Assembly (NCBI RefSeq): GCF_002291145.1
Contig: NZ_NTGE01000057.1
Coordinates: 1-43,077 of the forward strand
Direction of reading: 5' to 3'
Length of the DNA: 43,077 nucleotides
Source: Streptomyces sp. SA15
GTDB taxonomy: Bacteria; Actinomycetota; Actinomycetes; Streptomycetales; Streptomycetaceae
The notes under the pieces are model-generated. The model had not been told where the DNA came from, did not search any database, and worked only from the letters and a program-made list of their open reading frames with translations. How positions within the stretch are numbered: position 1 is the stretch's first letter; each line of letters opens with the position of its first letter. The position numbers and the translations under genes were made by a program. Shown here piece by piece: positions 25,094 to 34,246 of the stretch.

Positions 25094-25708
25094 ATGAGTG
25101 CCACAACCGACGACGGGCTGCACGACGAGCCGGCGTACCGCTGGCCGATCCCGCCCCCCGAGGGCTGGACCGCGGACGACCTCGACCGGATTCCGGGCCT
25201 CCCGCCGCACACCGAGTTGATCGACGGGAGTCTCGTCTTCAGGAGTCCACAGACCCGATTTCACGGCCGGACGATGGGTCTGCTGGACAACACCCTCCTT
25301 GAGCAGGCACCGGAGCACCTGGACGTCGACCGCGAGATGACGGTCAAGCTGGACCCCAAGAACCGGCCCGAGCCGGACATCGTGGTGTTCCCGGCGGATG
25401 CGGTGACCGGCCCCAACCAGACCTGGTACGAACCCGAGGACATCCTCCTCGCCGTAGAAGTCGTCTCCGCCGACTCCCGAGAGCGCGACCGCGAGGTCAA
25501 GCCACGCAAGTACGCGGCAGCCGGTGTGCCGCACTTCTGGCGGGTCGAGCAGGACGACGACAAGGGCCTTCCCGTCGTGTACGTCTACGAGCTCGACCCG
25601 GCCACGAAGTCTTACGGTCTCACCGGGATCTGCCATGATCGGCTGCAGGTCGCGGTGCCGTTCGACATCGAGATCGATCTGACGGCCGTCAACCGGCGCG
25701 GGCGCTGA
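25094..25708 (+). CDS. Uma2-family (DUF820) restriction-endonuclease-fold protein
   Basis: A 204-residue Uma2 protein. The PD-(D/E)XK-like core shows EPDIVVF, then LLAVEVVSADSRERDREVKP and KYAAAGVPHFWRVEQ. Family members are very common in streptomycetes and cyanobacteria; the fold is nuclease-like, but no cellular role is established. ATG 25094 is preferred over the in-frame ATG at 25082 because GGGAG sits just upstream of it. It is convergent with the secreted protein gene, 35 nt away. Confidence 0.88.
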   Translation: MSATTDDGLHDEPAYRWPIPPPEGWTADDLDRIPGLPPHTELIDGSLVFRSPQTRFHGRTMGLLDNTLLEQAPEHLDVDREMTVKLDPKNRPEPDIVVFPADAVTGPNQTWYEPEDILLAVEVVSADSRERDREVKPRKYAAAGVPHFWRVEQDDDKGLPVVYVYELDPATKSYGLTGICHDRLQVAVPFDIEIDLTAVNRRGR

Positions 25709-25743
25709 CGGACCACCGCCACCGTCCGCCCCGGGCTCGCCCG

Positions 25744-26523
25744 TCAGGTCCCGCACCCGCCCACCCGCCGCGTACTCACCGCGATGTCGTCCAGCCGGAC
25801 GTCGTACGACGACGGAGTCGGGTCCGCCTGGTACAGCTGCCAGCCCAGCTTCAGCTTGTCGAAGGTCGGGAAGACGAAGTCGTCCGTGGTGCCGCCGTGG
25901 TTCTTCGTGGAGACCGTGAGGTCGGGCTGCTCCACGCCGTTCAGGTACACCGTGACCCGGTTGTCCGTGGCGTCCAGGTGGAATTCGGCGCACTGCCACT
26001 TCCCGGCGACCGCAGGTGCGGATGTCTTCCAGGCCGTCCAGTCGCCGGTAAGGCCCAGGTCAGAGCCCACGCCGAAGAAGTTGCCCCGGTCGGTGGGGGC
26101 GTACTGGCCGCCGAGCGGGCGGACGAGGGTCGGGGAGTCCGAGCCCGATGCCTCCGCGATCGTCCAGTGCGCCCAGTCGGGGGCCGTGGGGAAGTCGGCG
26201 ACATGCAGCCGCATGCGGGCCCAGTAGCTGTTGCCCGGCGGGGCGAGGTCGGGGAAGACGAGGAAGGCGCGGCCGTTGCCCTCGGTGCGGATGCGGAGTT
26301 CGCGGCCGTGGCCGGTGGTGCTTGGGGCGACGGTCAGGGTGCCGTTGGAGGTGTCGGTGGTCCAGCCGCGGCCGGCCGTGACCGGGCCGAGGGGGAGGCG
26401 GTCGAAGGTCTCCCGGGCGAGGGTTCCGTGGGGGGTGGGGGCCGCCGAGGCCGTGGGCGGGAGCGCGATCAGCGCGGATGCCGTGGCGAGCAGTGCGGCG
26501 GCGGCTTTCCTCAGGAGTGCCAT
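25744..26523 (-). CDS. Secreted beta-sandwich protein (Cip1-like), probable polysaccharide-acting
   Basis: A 259-residue protein with a Sec signal peptide (residues 1 to about 26, LLRKAAAALLATASALIALP, cut after ASA). The mature part has segments such as RETFDRLP, GNSYWARMRLHVADFPTAPD, GGQYAPTDRGNFFGVGSDLG and KLGWQLYQ, all Trp/Tyr-rich and typical of a lectin or lyase-type beta jelly roll. It reminds me of Cip1-type proteins secreted with cellulases; that resemblance is from memory and a function is not proven. The start is ATG 26523; an upstream in-frame stretch adds a Cys-rich tail before the signal and is unlikely to be real. Confidence 0.6.
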   Translation of the reverse strand: MALLRKAAAALLATASALIALPPTASAAPTPHGTLARETFDRLPLGPVTAGRGWTTDTSNGTLTVAPSTTGHGRELRIRTEGNGRAFLVFPDLAPPGNSYWARMRLHVADFPTAPDWAHWTIAEASGSDSPTLVRPLGGQYAPTDRGNFFGVGSDLGLTGDWTAWKTSAPAVAGKWQCAEFHLDATDNRVTVYLNGVEQPDLTVSTKNHGGTTDDFVFPTFDKLKLGWQLYQADPTPSSYDVRLDDIAVSTRRVGGCGT

Positions 26524-26609
26524 GAGCGCAGTCTCGCAACAGGAGTTTCTCCTGGAACAGCAGTTGCGCTGCAAAGTGGCCGAATGTCTTCGTCTCTGGC
26601 TTGATCGGC

Positions 26610-27224
26610 TCAGGTGCTCTTCTTCGTCTGCCCCGCTGCGAGGATCTCGGCGACGTCCAGGGTGACCTTCGCCCCGAGTGAGTCGGGGAGGGCGACCACT
26701 TCGCCGGGGGCGTGGACGCGGTGGGTGGCGTACTCGTCCTGAGCGGGATCGGTGAGGACGTGGAGGCGCTGGTGCTTACGGTCGACGATCACGTAGACCG
26801 GGACCTTGGCGTTGGCGTACGCGGTGACCTTGGTCTGCAGGTCCGTCTTCCAGTTGCTGGAGGTGACCTCCAGGACCAGGCGGAAGACGACGGGGTCGTA
26901 GCAGTTGCGCTCGATGTGGTGGTCGCGGATGTCGGCGTCGACGACGCAGAGGTCGGGCGTCGCGAAATCGTCACGGGTGTCAGGGAGCCAGATGCTGACA
27001 TTCTGGAGGACTGCGGACTCACCACCGTGGAGCCCTGCTGCGAGGAAGGGGAGGAAAAGGTCGGTCAAGACCCAGGCGTGAGGAGCGTCCGGGGACGGGG
27101 TCACGAGGATCTGGCCTCCGATGATCTCGACGCGATACCCCGGATGGCGCTCCATGATCTCTTCGGCCAGGGCCGTCAGAGAGATGTCGTCGTGCGGTTG
27201 CTGCTCGACGGCTTCTGCGGACAT
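26610..27224 (-). CDS. Uma2-family (DUF820) protein
   Basis: A 204-residue Uma2 protein distinct from the one at 25094. The core motifs are TPDLCVVDAD, VFRLVLEVTSSNWKTD and KVTAYANAKVPVYVIVDRKH. The conserved Asp and Glu are present; the Lys of the nuclease core appears as K in SSNWKTDLQTK. ATG 27224 follows AGGAGG at a suitable distance. It lies between the secreted protein and the sdh operon, both transcribed the same way but with wide gaps. Function unknown. Confidence 0.87.
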   Translation of the reverse strand: MSAEAVEQQPHDDISLTALAEEIMERHPGYRVEIIGGQILVTPSPDAPHAWVLTDLFLPFLAAGLHGGESAVLQNVSIWLPDTRDDFATPDLCVVDADIRDHHIERNCYDPVVFRLVLEVTSSNWKTDLQTKVTAYANAKVPVYVIVDRKHQRLHVLTDPAQDEYATHRVHAPGEVVALPDSLGAKVTLDVAEILAAGQTKKST

Positions 27225-27325
27225 CGGTGCCTCCTGTGGGCTGGTGCCGAGAGCATCATCGTAGGCCGGGCGGGCCGCAGGGGTCCCGTTCCCACCCCTT
27301 CACCCGATCGTGGCCACGCACGCCC

Positions 27326-27360
27326 GAGGGCCCCGCTTCCAGCCGGGAAACGGGGCCCTC
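27326..27360 (-). terminator. Terminator of the sdhCDAB operon
   Basis: GAGGGCCCCG and CGGGGCCCTC form a perfect 10-bp stem with a 15-nt loop, 52 nt beyond the sdhB stop. Like many streptomycete terminators it has no clear T-run. Confidence 0.8.
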
Positions 27361-27411
27361 ACAGTCGTACGAAACAGTACGAAACGAGACGTACGAAAAC
27401 GACGAACGACC

Positions 27412-28191
27412 TCAGAAGCGACGCGTGATCAACGCCCGCTTGACCTCCTGGATCGCCTTCGTGACCTCGATCCCTCGCGGGCACGCGTCCGTGCAGTTGA
27501 AGGTCGTGCGGCAGCGCCAGACGCCGTCGCGGTCGTTCAGGATCTCCAGGCGCTGCTCGCCCGCCTCGTCACGGCTGTCGAAGATGAAGCGGTGGGCGTT
27601 GACGATGGCCGCCGGGCCGAAGTACTGGCCGTCGTTCCAGAAGACCGGGCAGGACGACGTGCACGCCGCGCAGAGGATGCACTTCGTCGTGTCGTCGAAG
27701 CGTTCCCGGTCCTCGGCGGACTGCAGGCGCTCGCGCGTCGGCTCGTTCGTGTCCTTCGTGATCAGGAACGGCATCACGTCCCGGTACGCCTGGAAGAACG
27801 GCTCCATGTCAACGACCAGGTCCTTGAGGACCGTCAGGCCCTTTATGGCCTCGACCGTGATCGGCTTCTCCGGGTTGATGTCCTTGATCAGCGTCTTGCA
27901 GGCCAGACGGTTCTTGCCGTTGATCCGCATGGCGTCGGAGCCGCAGATGCCGTGGGCGCAGGAGCGCCGGAAGGTCAGTGTGCCGTCCTGCTCCCACTTG
28001 ATCTTGTGCAGGGCGTCGAGGACACGCTCCTTCGGGTCGATCTCCAGCTGGAAGTCTTCCCAGGCCGCTTCCGCCGAGACCTCGGAGTTGAAGCGGCGGA
28101 TGCGGAAGGTGGCCGTGATGTACGGGGAGTCGGCGAAACCGGGCTCGGGAGTGCCTGCCGCGTCCGCCTTGTCCAGGGTCGGGGTTGCCAT
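27412..28191 (-). CDS. sdhB: Succinate dehydrogenase iron-sulfur subunit
   Basis: A 259-residue electron-transfer subunit of complex II. The N-terminal ferredoxin domain carries the [2Fe-2S] ligands in SCAHGICGSDAM and the later Cys of RLACKT. The C-terminal domain carries CILCAACTSSCPV for the [4Fe-4S] cluster and CTDACPRGIEV for the [3Fe-4S] cluster. It passes electrons from the SdhA flavin to menaquinone at SdhC/D on the inner face of the membrane. Its ATG shares one base with the sdhA stop (TGATG), so translation is coupled. Last gene of the operon. Confidence 0.97.
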   Translation of the reverse strand: MATPTLDKADAAGTPEPGFADSPYITATFRIRRFNSEVSAEAAWEDFQLEIDPKERVLDALHKIKWEQDGTLTFRRSCAHGICGSDAMRINGKNRLACKTLIKDINPEKPITVEAIKGLTVLKDLVVDMEPFFQAYRDVMPFLITKDTNEPTRERLQSAEDRERFDDTTKCILCAACTSSCPVFWNDGQYFGPAAIVNAHRFIFDSRDEAGEQRLEILNDRDGVWRCRTTFNCTDACPRGIEVTKAIQEVKRALITRRF

Positions 28192-29945
28192 CAGTACTTA
28201 CGCTCCATCGGCTGGTAGCGGGTCTGGACGACCGGCTTGTAGTCGAGACGGATGGACTCGGTGCCGTCGTCGCCCACCTCGCGGTACGCCATGGTGTGGC
28301 GCATGAAGTTGACGTCGTCGCGGTTCGGGTAGTCCTCGCGGTAGTGACCGCCGCGGGACTCCTTGCGGGCCAGGGCCGACACCGCCATGACCTCGGCCAG
28401 GTCGAGCAGGTTGCCCAGCTCGATGGCCTCCAGCAGGTCGGTGTTGAACCGCTTGCCCTTGTCCTGGATCGAGACGTTCAGGTAGCGCTCGCGGAGTTCC
28501 GCGATCTTCTCCACCGCCGTCTTGATCGTCTGCTCGGTGCGGAACACCATGACGTTCGCGTCCATGGTCTCCTGCAGCTCGCGCCTGAGCACCGAGACCC
28601 GCTCGGTGCCGGTGGCGTCGCGCAGACGCTCCACCTGGTCGAGCACCAGCCGCGCGGGGTCCTCGGGCAGCTCGACGAAGTCGGCCGTCTGCGAGTACTC
28701 GGCGGCCGCGATGCCGGCCCGCTTGCCGAACACGTTGATGTCCAGCAGCGAGTTGGTGCCGAGGCGGTTCGCGCCGTGGACGGACACGCAGGCGACCTCG
28801 CCGGCCGCGTACAGGCCCGGGACGACCGTCGTGTTGTCGGCGAGGACCTCGCCCTCGACGTTCGTCGGGATGCCGCCCATCGCGTAGTGCGCGGTGGGCT
28901 GGATCGGGATCGGGTCCGTGTACGGCTCGATGCCCAGGTAGGTGCGGGCGAACTCGGTGATGTCGGGCAGCTTGGCGTCCAGCTGCTCCGGGGGAAGGTG
29001 CGTCAGGTCCAGGTAGACGTGGTCGCCCTCCGGGCCGCAACCCCGACCTTCGCGGATCTCGGTGTAGATCGACCGCGACACGACGTCACGCGACGCCAGG
29101 TCCTTCATCACCGGCGCGTACTTCTCCATGAAGCGCTCGCCGTCCTTGTTGCGGAGGATGCCGCCCTCACCGCGGGCGCCCTCCGTCAGCAGGATGCCCA
29201 TGCGCCAGATGCCGGTCGGGTGGAACTGGAAGAACTCCATGTCCTCCAGCGGCAGGCCCCGGCGGTAGACCGCCGCCTGGCCGTCGCCCGTCAGCGTGTG
29301 CGCGTTCGACGTCACCTTGAAGAACTTGCCGCAGCCGCCGGACGCGTAGATCACGGCCTTCGCCTGGAAGACGTGGATCTCGCCGGTCGCCAGCTCGTAC
29401 GCGACGACGCCGGACGACTTCTTGACGCCGTCGACCTCGGTGATCAGCTGGTCGAGGACATAGAACTCGTTGAAGAACTCCACGCCCTCCTTCACGCAGT
29501 TCTGGTACAGCGTCTGGAGGATCATGTGGCCGGTGCGGTCGGCCGCGTAGCAGGAGCGGCGGACCGGGGCCTCGCCGTGGTTACGGCTGTGACCGCCGAA
29601 GCGGCGCTGGTCGATCGTGCCGTTCGGCGTGCGGTTGAACGGCAGGCCCATCTTCTCCAGGTCGAGGACCGAGTCGATGGCCTCCTTCGCCAGGATCTCG
29701 GCGGCGTCCTGGTCGACCAGGTAGTCACCGCCCTTGACCGTGTCGAAGGTGTGCCACTCCCAGTTGTCCTCCTCCACGTTCGCCAGCGCGGCGGCCATGC
29801 CACCCTGCGCGGCGCCCGTGTGGGAGCGGGTGGGGTAGAGCTTGGTGAGCACCGCGGTGCGGCTGCGCTTCGTGGACTCGATGGCCGCGCGCATGCCCGC
29901 GCCGCCGGCGCCGACGATGACGGTGTCGTACTTGTGGATCTTCAT
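28191..29945 (-). CDS. sdhA: Succinate dehydrogenase flavoprotein subunit
   Basis: A 584-residue flavoprotein that oxidises succinate to fumarate. The FAD-binding start is [13 protein letters not shown], followed by [15 protein letters not shown] around the covalent-flavin His. Other active-site segments are [21 protein letters not shown] and [13 protein letters not shown], and a C-terminal Arg-rich domain with [15 protein letters not shown]. Length and motifs are complete. It lies 19 nt after sdhD and overlaps sdhB. The operon order C-D-A-B is typical of actinobacteria. Streptomycetes usually carry a second, fumarate-reductase-like cluster elsewhere; this one looks like the main aerobic enzyme. 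Confidence 0.97.
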   Translation of the reverse strand: MKIHKYDTVIVGAGGAGMRAAIESTKRSRTAVLTKLYPTRSHTGAAQGGMAAALANVEEDNWEWHTFDTVKGGDYLVDQDAAEILAKEAIDSVLDLEKMGLPFNRTPNGTIDQRRFGGHSRNHGEAPVRRSCYAADRTGHMILQTLYQNCVKEGVEFFNEFYVLDQLITEVDGVKKSSGVVAYELATGEIHVFQAKAVIYASGGCGKFFKVTSNAHTLTGDGQAAVYRRGLPLEDMEFFQFHPTGIWRMGILLTEGARGEGGILRNKDGERFMEKYAPVMKDLASRDVVSRSIYTEIREGRGCGPEGDHVYLDLTHLPPEQLDAKLPDITEFARTYLGIEPYTDPIPIQPTAHYAMGGIPTNVEGEVLADNTTVVPGLYAAGEVACVSVHGANRLGTNSLLDINVFGKRAGIAAAEYSQTADFVELPEDPARLVLDQVERLRDATGTERVSVLRRELQETMDANVMVFRTEQTIKTAVEKIAELRERYLNVSIQDKGKRFNTDLLEAIELGNLLDLAEVMAVSALARKESRGGHYREDYPNRDDVNFMRHTMAYREVGDDGTESIRLDYKPVVQTRYQPMERKY

Positions 29946-29964
29946 GATTCTCGCAGCCCCGTGC

Positions 29965-30447
29965 CTAGCGGATGTTCGGGTCGAAGGTGAAGATCACCAG
30001 CGTGCCCAGCAGGATGGTGAACACCGTGGCGGTGTAGAGCAGGCCCTTGAGCCACAGCCGGGTGTTCGGGCGCTCCGCGTAGTCGTTGATGATCGTGCGC
30101 AGGCCGTTGGCGCCGTGCAGCATCGCGAGCCAGAGCATCAGCAGGTCCCAGACCTGCCAGAAGGGGGACGCCCAGCGGCCGGCCACGAACGCGAAGCCGA
30201 TCTTGGAGACGCCGCCGTCGAGCACCAGCTGGATCAGCAGGTGGCCGATGACCAGGACGACCAGCACGATGCCGGACAACCGCATGAACAGCCAGGCGGC
30301 CATCTCGAAGTTGCCCCGCGTGGTCTTCGGGGTCTTCTTGGTGCGCTTGCGCGGGGCCTCGATGAGGGGGGCCGGGTTGTCGACGCTGTAGACGGAGTCG
30401 CCTTCGACGGGGCCGATCCCGGACGCGGTGGTTTCGGTGGTGGACAT
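29965..30447 (-). CDS. sdhD: Succinate dehydrogenase membrane anchor subunit
   Basis: A 160-residue protein with a hydrophilic N terminus of about 50 residues followed by three membrane helices. The first helix contains [19 protein letters not shown], whose His is a usual haem or quinone-site ligand; [20 protein letters not shown] begins the next pair. It anchors SdhAB and forms part of the quinone site with SdhC. ATG 30447 is 5 nt after the sdhC stop. Confidence 0.93.
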   Translation of the reverse strand: MSTTETTASGIGPVEGDSVYSVDNPAPLIEAPRKRTKKTPKTTRGNFEMAAWLFMRLSGIVLVVLVIGHLLIQLVLDGGVSKIGFAFVAGRWASPFWQVWDLLMLWLAMLHGANGLRTIINDYAERPNTRLWLKGLLYTATVFTILLGTLVIFTFDPNIR

Positions 30448-30452
30448 GGGCG

Positions 30453-30833
30453 TCAGCTCCCGAACAGTTCACGAGCGGCGTGGCCGAGGACGGGGTAGAT
30501 CGCCCCGAGCATCAGCACGACCCACAGGCCCATGACGGACCAGAACATCTGCTTCTGGTAGCGCGGGCCCTTCGACCAGAAGTCGACGGCGATGACGCGC
30601 AGACCGTTGAGCGCGTGGAAGAGGATGGCGGCGACAAGGCCGTACTCCAGTAGCGCGACGATCGGCGTCTTGTACGTGGCTACGACCTTGTCGTAGTCCT
30701 CGGGGGAGACACGGACAAGTGCGGTGTCCAGTACATGGACGAACAGGAAGAAGAAGATGAGGACGCCGGTGACTCGGTGAGCCACCCAGGACCACATTCC
30801 TTCCCGGCCGCGGTACAGCGTTCCAGCCGGCAC
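30453..30833 (-). CDS. sdhC: Succinate dehydrogenase cytochrome b556 subunit
   Basis: A 126-residue protein with three membrane helices. SWVAHRVTGVLIFFFLFVHVLD carries the conserved His/Arg/Ser of the SdhC quinone and haem site, and AILFHALNGLRVIAVD the second His. The GTG at 30833 has GGAGGG 4 nt upstream and gives the usual length; the longer in-frame ORF adds a basic, non-conserved tail. First gene of sdhCDAB. Confidence 0.93.
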   Translation of the reverse strand: MPAGTLYRGREGMWSWVAHRVTGVLIFFFLFVHVLDTALVRVSPEDYDKVVATYKTPIVALLEYGLVAAILFHALNGLRVIAVDFWSKGPRYQKQMFWSVMGLWVVLMLGAIYPVLGHAARELFGS

Positions 30834-30919
30834 GGAAGCCCTCCGGGAGCGGGGATTGGGGCCGCGCCGGCTTTCTGTGTCGGTCGGGCCCGGCCGGGTA
30901 CGGTCCACCGGCCCCCAGC

Positions 30920-30925
30920 ATCGTA
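30920..30925 (-). promoter_or_regulatory. Possible -10 element of the sdhCDAB promoter
   Basis: On the minus strand TACGAT lies 87 nt upstream of the sdhC start, a good match to the TAnnnT -10 pattern. No convincing -35 lies 17-18 nt further upstream, so this is tentative. Confidence 0.3.
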
Positions 30926-31001
30926 GCGAGACGCTGCCGCTGGGCTTAGCCGGGGGTTGGGGGTGTGATCAAACTGGCACGCGGATGGGTGTGCCGGGCG
31001 G

Positions 31002-31595
31002 CTACTGGGGTGGGATGTGCGGTGATTTGCCGGGTTCGGCACCGTTTGGGCTGATCGCGCAGTTCCTCGCGCCCCTAAGGACCTCCGCCAAGCGTCCCCT
31101 TGCAAGGCGCCGGAGTTCGTCTGCCGTAACGATCCGCTCCTCCTCCGGATCGTTTGTCAATCGTGACCGGATGGCCTCCAGGACCCGGTCGAGGGCCTCG
31201 CTCGGGGGGAGGTCGTCCAGGCAGATGACGAACGTGTGTCCGAATCGAATCTCGTACGCCGCGTGCGCAGCGCTCAGTGCCATGCGGGCGGCGGAGTACG
31301 CGCTCTCCGGCAGGACCGGCAGTGACTCTCCCGCCAGTGCCTCCACCAGATCCTCCGGCGTCAGGTCGTACGCCGCCTCGTCCGATGCCGCCAGGAGGGC
31401 GTCCAGGGTGGGGTACGGGCGGTGGTCGCTGATGCGGTGGGCCCACTGGACGCTGTGTAGGCAGGTGAGCAGGGTGCCTACGGCGTCAGCGGCGGAAGCG
31501 GTGTTGAAGTGCTCCAGTGGGGAACGCGTGCCGGGCGTCGTGCCCCGGGTCTGCTCGGATATGGCGACTTGGCCAGGAAGGTGTGTGGGCGTCAC
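31002..31595 (-). CDS. OHCU decarboxylase-like protein (ureide pathway)
   Basis: A 197-residue, mostly helical protein of the 2-oxo-4-hydroxy-4-carboxy-5-ureidoimidazoline decarboxylase fold, which makes S-allantoin from the urate oxidation product. Recognisable parts are the LEHFNTASAADAV start, RPYPTLDALLAASDEAAYDL, the AAYEIRFGHTFVICLDD helix-strand and EALDRVLEAIRSRLTNDPEEE. The catalytic HP-x-[IL]-G motif expected between the second and third helices is not present (the site reads ALAGESLPVL). The enzyme may therefore be inactive or have another role. The start is GTG 31595. No other purine genes are near. It is divergent from the GH20 gene. Confidence 0.7.
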   Translation of the reverse strand: MTPTHLPGQVAISEQTRGTTPGTRSPLEHFNTASAADAVGTLLTCLHSVQWAHRISDHRPYPTLDALLAASDEAAYDLTPEDLVEALAGESLPVLPESAYSAARMALSAAHAAYEIRFGHTFVICLDDLPPSEALDRVLEAIRSRLTNDPEEERIVTADELRRLARGRLAEVLRGARNCAISPNGAEPGKSPHIPPQ

Positions 31596-31750
31596 GTGCG
31601 TTTCGGCAGGGGGAGCTGTGAGAGATGTGGCGTCACGTTATCGAGAGTGGATGTGACGTGTCCGACGGTTGCCCGAATTTCATCCGAACGGGAGTGTTTC
31701 GGAACGCGTGGTGGACGCACGCAGGTGTCCGGAGGGCCTAGGTTGGCGCC

Positions 31751-33415
31751 GTGAGTCAGCACAGGCGGAGTCAGTACGGCCGGGCGTCGGCGAAGAGGGC
31801 GTTGCAGCAGACGTGGGTGCTGATCGTCGCGGTGGTGGTCGTGGTGGTGGGGGCCGGGGTGGGTCTCGGCCTGTGGGCCGGCGGCGGCAGTGATGCGAGC
31901 GGGCCCACCGGGTCGGCGCAGGAACAGCCTTCCGCAGGCCTGCCGCCCGCCGCCTCGAAGGCCCCGAGTCCGTCGCCCACGCGCTCGTACCCGCTGTCCA
32001 AGAGCCCGCGCACGATCCCCGCCGTGCGCGCGCACACGCCGGCGCGCGGTCCCGGCTGGAGCCCGGCGAAGGGGCTGCGGGTCGTGGTGAGCGACCGGGA
32101 CCTGGCCGACGAGGGGCGGCTGCTCGCCGGGGAACTGGGGCTGTCGTACGCGGGCGAGAGGGACGACGTGCGCGCCGGGGACGTACGGCTGGCGCTGAGC
32201 GGTGACGAGGGGGCCGACCCGGAGTCGTACACGATGACCGTGCGCGGTGGGCGGGTGACCATCAGCGGGCCCGCGGACGCGGGTGTGTTCTACGGCACTC
32301 GCACGCTCAAGCAGGAGGTGCACGGCGGCGGTACGGCGCCGGAGGGCGTCGTGCGTGACGAGCCGGCCAAGCCGGTGCGCGGGTTCATGCTGGACATCGC
32401 GCGCAAGCACTTCACGGCGGACTGGATCGAGGCCCGGGTCCGGGAGCTGGGCGACCTGAAGTTCAACCAGATCGGGCTGCACTTCTCCGACGACCAGGGG
32501 TTCCGGATCGAGTCCGACTCCCACCCGGAGGTCGTGTCGAAGGAGCATCTGACCAAGGCGCAGGTGAAGCAGATCGTCGGCATCGCGGCCGACCGGCACA
32601 TCACCGTCGTGCCCGAGATCGACTCGCCCGGGCATCTGGGGGCGGTCATCGACGCGCATCCCGATCTGCAGTTGCGCAACACGCGGGGTGTCGCGGCGCG
32701 CGGCGCGGTCGACATCTCCGAGCCGGAGGCCGGCGAGATCGTCGACGACCTGCTGAACGAGTACGCCGACCTCTTCCCGGGCGGCCAGTGGCACCTCGGC
32801 GGTGACGAGTACCGGGCGCTGATGGTGTCCGACCCCGAGGCGTCCTACCCGCAGCTGGCCGCCGCCGCGCGGGAGGCCTACGGCCCCGGCGGGACCGTCG
32901 CCGACCTCACCACCGGCTGGCTCAACGACCGCGCCGACACCGTCCGCGCCCACGACAAGACCCCGCGGGCCTGGAACGACGGTTTCTTCCGGGGTACGTC
33001 CGTGCAGCCCGACAAGGACATCCAGGTCGCGTACTGGACGGGCAAGGAGATCGGCGCGCGGCTGCCGACCGAGTATCTGGGCGCCGGCCGGAAGCTGATC
33101 AACTACAACGACGAGTTCCTGTACTACGTCCTCGGCCAGCCGCTGACCTTCGTCTATCCGACCGGGCAGCGGATCTACGAGCAGTGGACCCCGCTCGTCG
33201 TGCGCGGCACGCGGGCGGTGTCCGCGAAGTACGACGGCCAGATCCTCGGCGGGTCCTTCGCGGTGTGGTGCGACCTCGCGAACTCACAGACGCAGGACCA
33301 GGTCGCGGCCGGGATCCGGATGCCCCTGCGGGCGACGGTGCAGAAGCTGTGGGATCCCGGGAAGCCGGAACTGTCCTGGGCGGAGTTCAGGGCGCTCGCC
33401 GATCGTTTGGACTGA
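31751..33415 (+). CDS. GH20 beta-N-acetylhexosaminidase, membrane-anchored or secreted
   Basis: A 554-residue enzyme. Residues about 21-42 form an N-terminal membrane or signal helix, followed by a Pro/Ser-rich linker to about 100, a small GH20b domain (about 105-205) and the catalytic barrel from VRGFMLDIARKHF on. The catalytic Asp-Glu pair is D352-E353 in HLGGDEYR. NQIGLHFSDDQGFRIE, VPEIDSPGH and a late QILGGSFAVWCD line the sugar pocket. It releases terminal GlcNAc from chitin oligomers or peptidoglycan fragments outside the membrane. The GTG at 31751 starts the protein. No lipobox is seen. DasR often controls such genes, but no clear dre site was found by eye. Confidence 0.92.
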   Translation: MSQHRRSQYGRASAKRALQQTWVLIVAVVVVVVGAGVGLGLWAGGGSDASGPTGSAQEQPSAGLPPAASKAPSPSPTRSYPLSKSPRTIPAVRAHTPARGPGWSPAKGLRVVVSDRDLADEGRLLAGELGLSYAGERDDVRAGDVRLALSGDEGADPESYTMTVRGGRVTISGPADAGVFYGTRTLKQEVHGGGTAPEGVVRDEPAKPVRGFMLDIARKHFTADWIEARVRELGDLKFNQIGLHFSDDQGFRIESDSHPEVVSKEHLTKAQVKQIVGIAADRHITVVPEIDSPGHLGAVIDAHPDLQLRNTRGVAARGAVDISEPEAGEIVDDLLNEYADLFPGGQWHLGGDEYRALMVSDPEASYPQLAAAAREAYGPGGTVADLTTGWLNDRADTVRAHDKTPRAWNDGFFRGTSVQPDKDIQVAYWTGKEIGARLPTEYLGAGRKLINYNDEFLYYVLGQPLTFVYPTGQRIYEQWTPLVVRGTRAVSAKYDGQILGGSFAVWCDLANSQTQDQVAAGIRMPLRATVQKLWDPGKPELSWAEFRALADRLD

Positions 33416-33530
33416 ACCGGACTGAACCCGGGGGCGCTCCAGGGGCGGATTGTCCCGTACGGCTGCGAACGGGCGTACGCCTGTGGTGTATTCGGGCCGA
33501 GTCGTAGCGAACAGCCGGGGGGAACCGGAG

Positions 33531-34046
33531 ATGGGTTACTGGGGGTACTTCGTCGTGGGCCGCGGTGAGCGGCCGCTCGCGGAGTCGAAGGCGTTGGGCG
33601 GCGTCGAGGGGATGACCCTGCGGGCGTCGGCGCCCGGGGGATGGCAGGTGTGGGAGTACCCGAGCGGTGACGGTGACGTCGGGAACATGAACGCCCTCGC
33701 CGGGGAGACCGGGGCGCCCGCGCTCTTCGGGTACGTCATGGACAGCGCCTCGGTGGTCGTGGAGGCGGCGGCGCCGGAGAGCGGGGCGTGGACGACCTGC
33801 CTGGGCCGGGCCGCGATGGCCGGGTACCTCGGGGCCGACAAGGAGGGGCTGACCCTGGAGGACTACTTCCTCCAGCCCTCGGACGCCGCCGAGCGGGCCG
33901 TCCACTGGGCCGCCGAGGCCGGGCACACGGTCGAGGAACAGCCACTGCTCGAGGTACTCACCGCCGACACCGACCCCGCGACGGACCAGTTGGCCGAAAA
34001 CCTCTTCTTCCGGCTGCTCGACCGGCTCGGCGTGGTGCCCCTGTGA
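33531..34046 (+). CDS. Conserved hypothetical protein
   Basis: A 171-residue soluble, acidic protein starting MGYWGYFVVGRGERPL. It has a beta-rich first half (WQVWEYPSGDG, FGYVMDSASVVVEAA) and a helical second half (EDYFLQPSDAAERAVHWAAEAGH, then LAENLFFRLLDRLGV). I do not recognise a named domain; similar proteins occur in other streptomycetes as hypotheticals. ATG 33531 follows a GGGGGGAACCGGAG ribosome site. It probably has its own promoter in the 115-nt gap after the GH20 gene. Nothing links it to either neighbour. Confidence 0.75.
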   Translation: MGYWGYFVVGRGERPLAESKALGGVEGMTLRASAPGGWQVWEYPSGDGDVGNMNALAGETGAPALFGYVMDSASVVVEAAAPESGAWTTCLGRAAMAGYLGADKEGLTLEDYFLQPSDAAERAVHWAAEAGHTVEEQPLLEVLTADTDPATDQLAENLFFRLLDRLGVVPL

Positions 34047-34083
34047 CACTCCGGAGCCGTCGCACGCAGTAAGGGGAAGTGCG

Positions 34084-34235
34084 GGTTCCGTAAGGGAGTA
34101 CCGCCTGGCGAGTGAGCCGAAGGGGCGCGCCTGTTTCGAGAGGTCGAGCGCGCGGAGGCCCGAAGGGTCGAGCACGGTCGGGCTCTCGAAACAGGCTTTG
34201 GCGCCCCGGAGGTGAACCGAGCCCTTAAAGAAGGG
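34084..34235 (+). promoter_or_regulatory. Structured leader or non-coding RNA upstream of 34247 gene
   Basis: Nested pairing is visible. GGTTC (34084) can pair with GAACC (34214), and GGGGCGC (34122) with GCGCCCC (34201). A perfect 14-bp helix joins 34129-34142 with 34183-34196 (GCCTGTTTCGAGAG and its complement). A 40-nt apical part containing TCGAGC twice is enclosed. Downstream, CCCTT-AAAG-AAGGG (34222-34235) folds over part of the Shine-Dalgarno of the gene at 34247. The region has no ORF. It may be a regulatory leader, a small RNA, or a terminator/repeat element. Confidence 0.55.
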
Positions 34236-34246
34236 GAGTCGTTGGG

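Noticed and set aside
28185..29990. A 601-residue open frame on the plus strand
   Set aside because: It is exactly antisense to sdhA, whose motifs are complete.
31596..31750. A DasR (dre) site before the GH20 gene
   Set aside because: No sequence close to the TGGTCTAGACCA consensus was found in the 155-nt gap.
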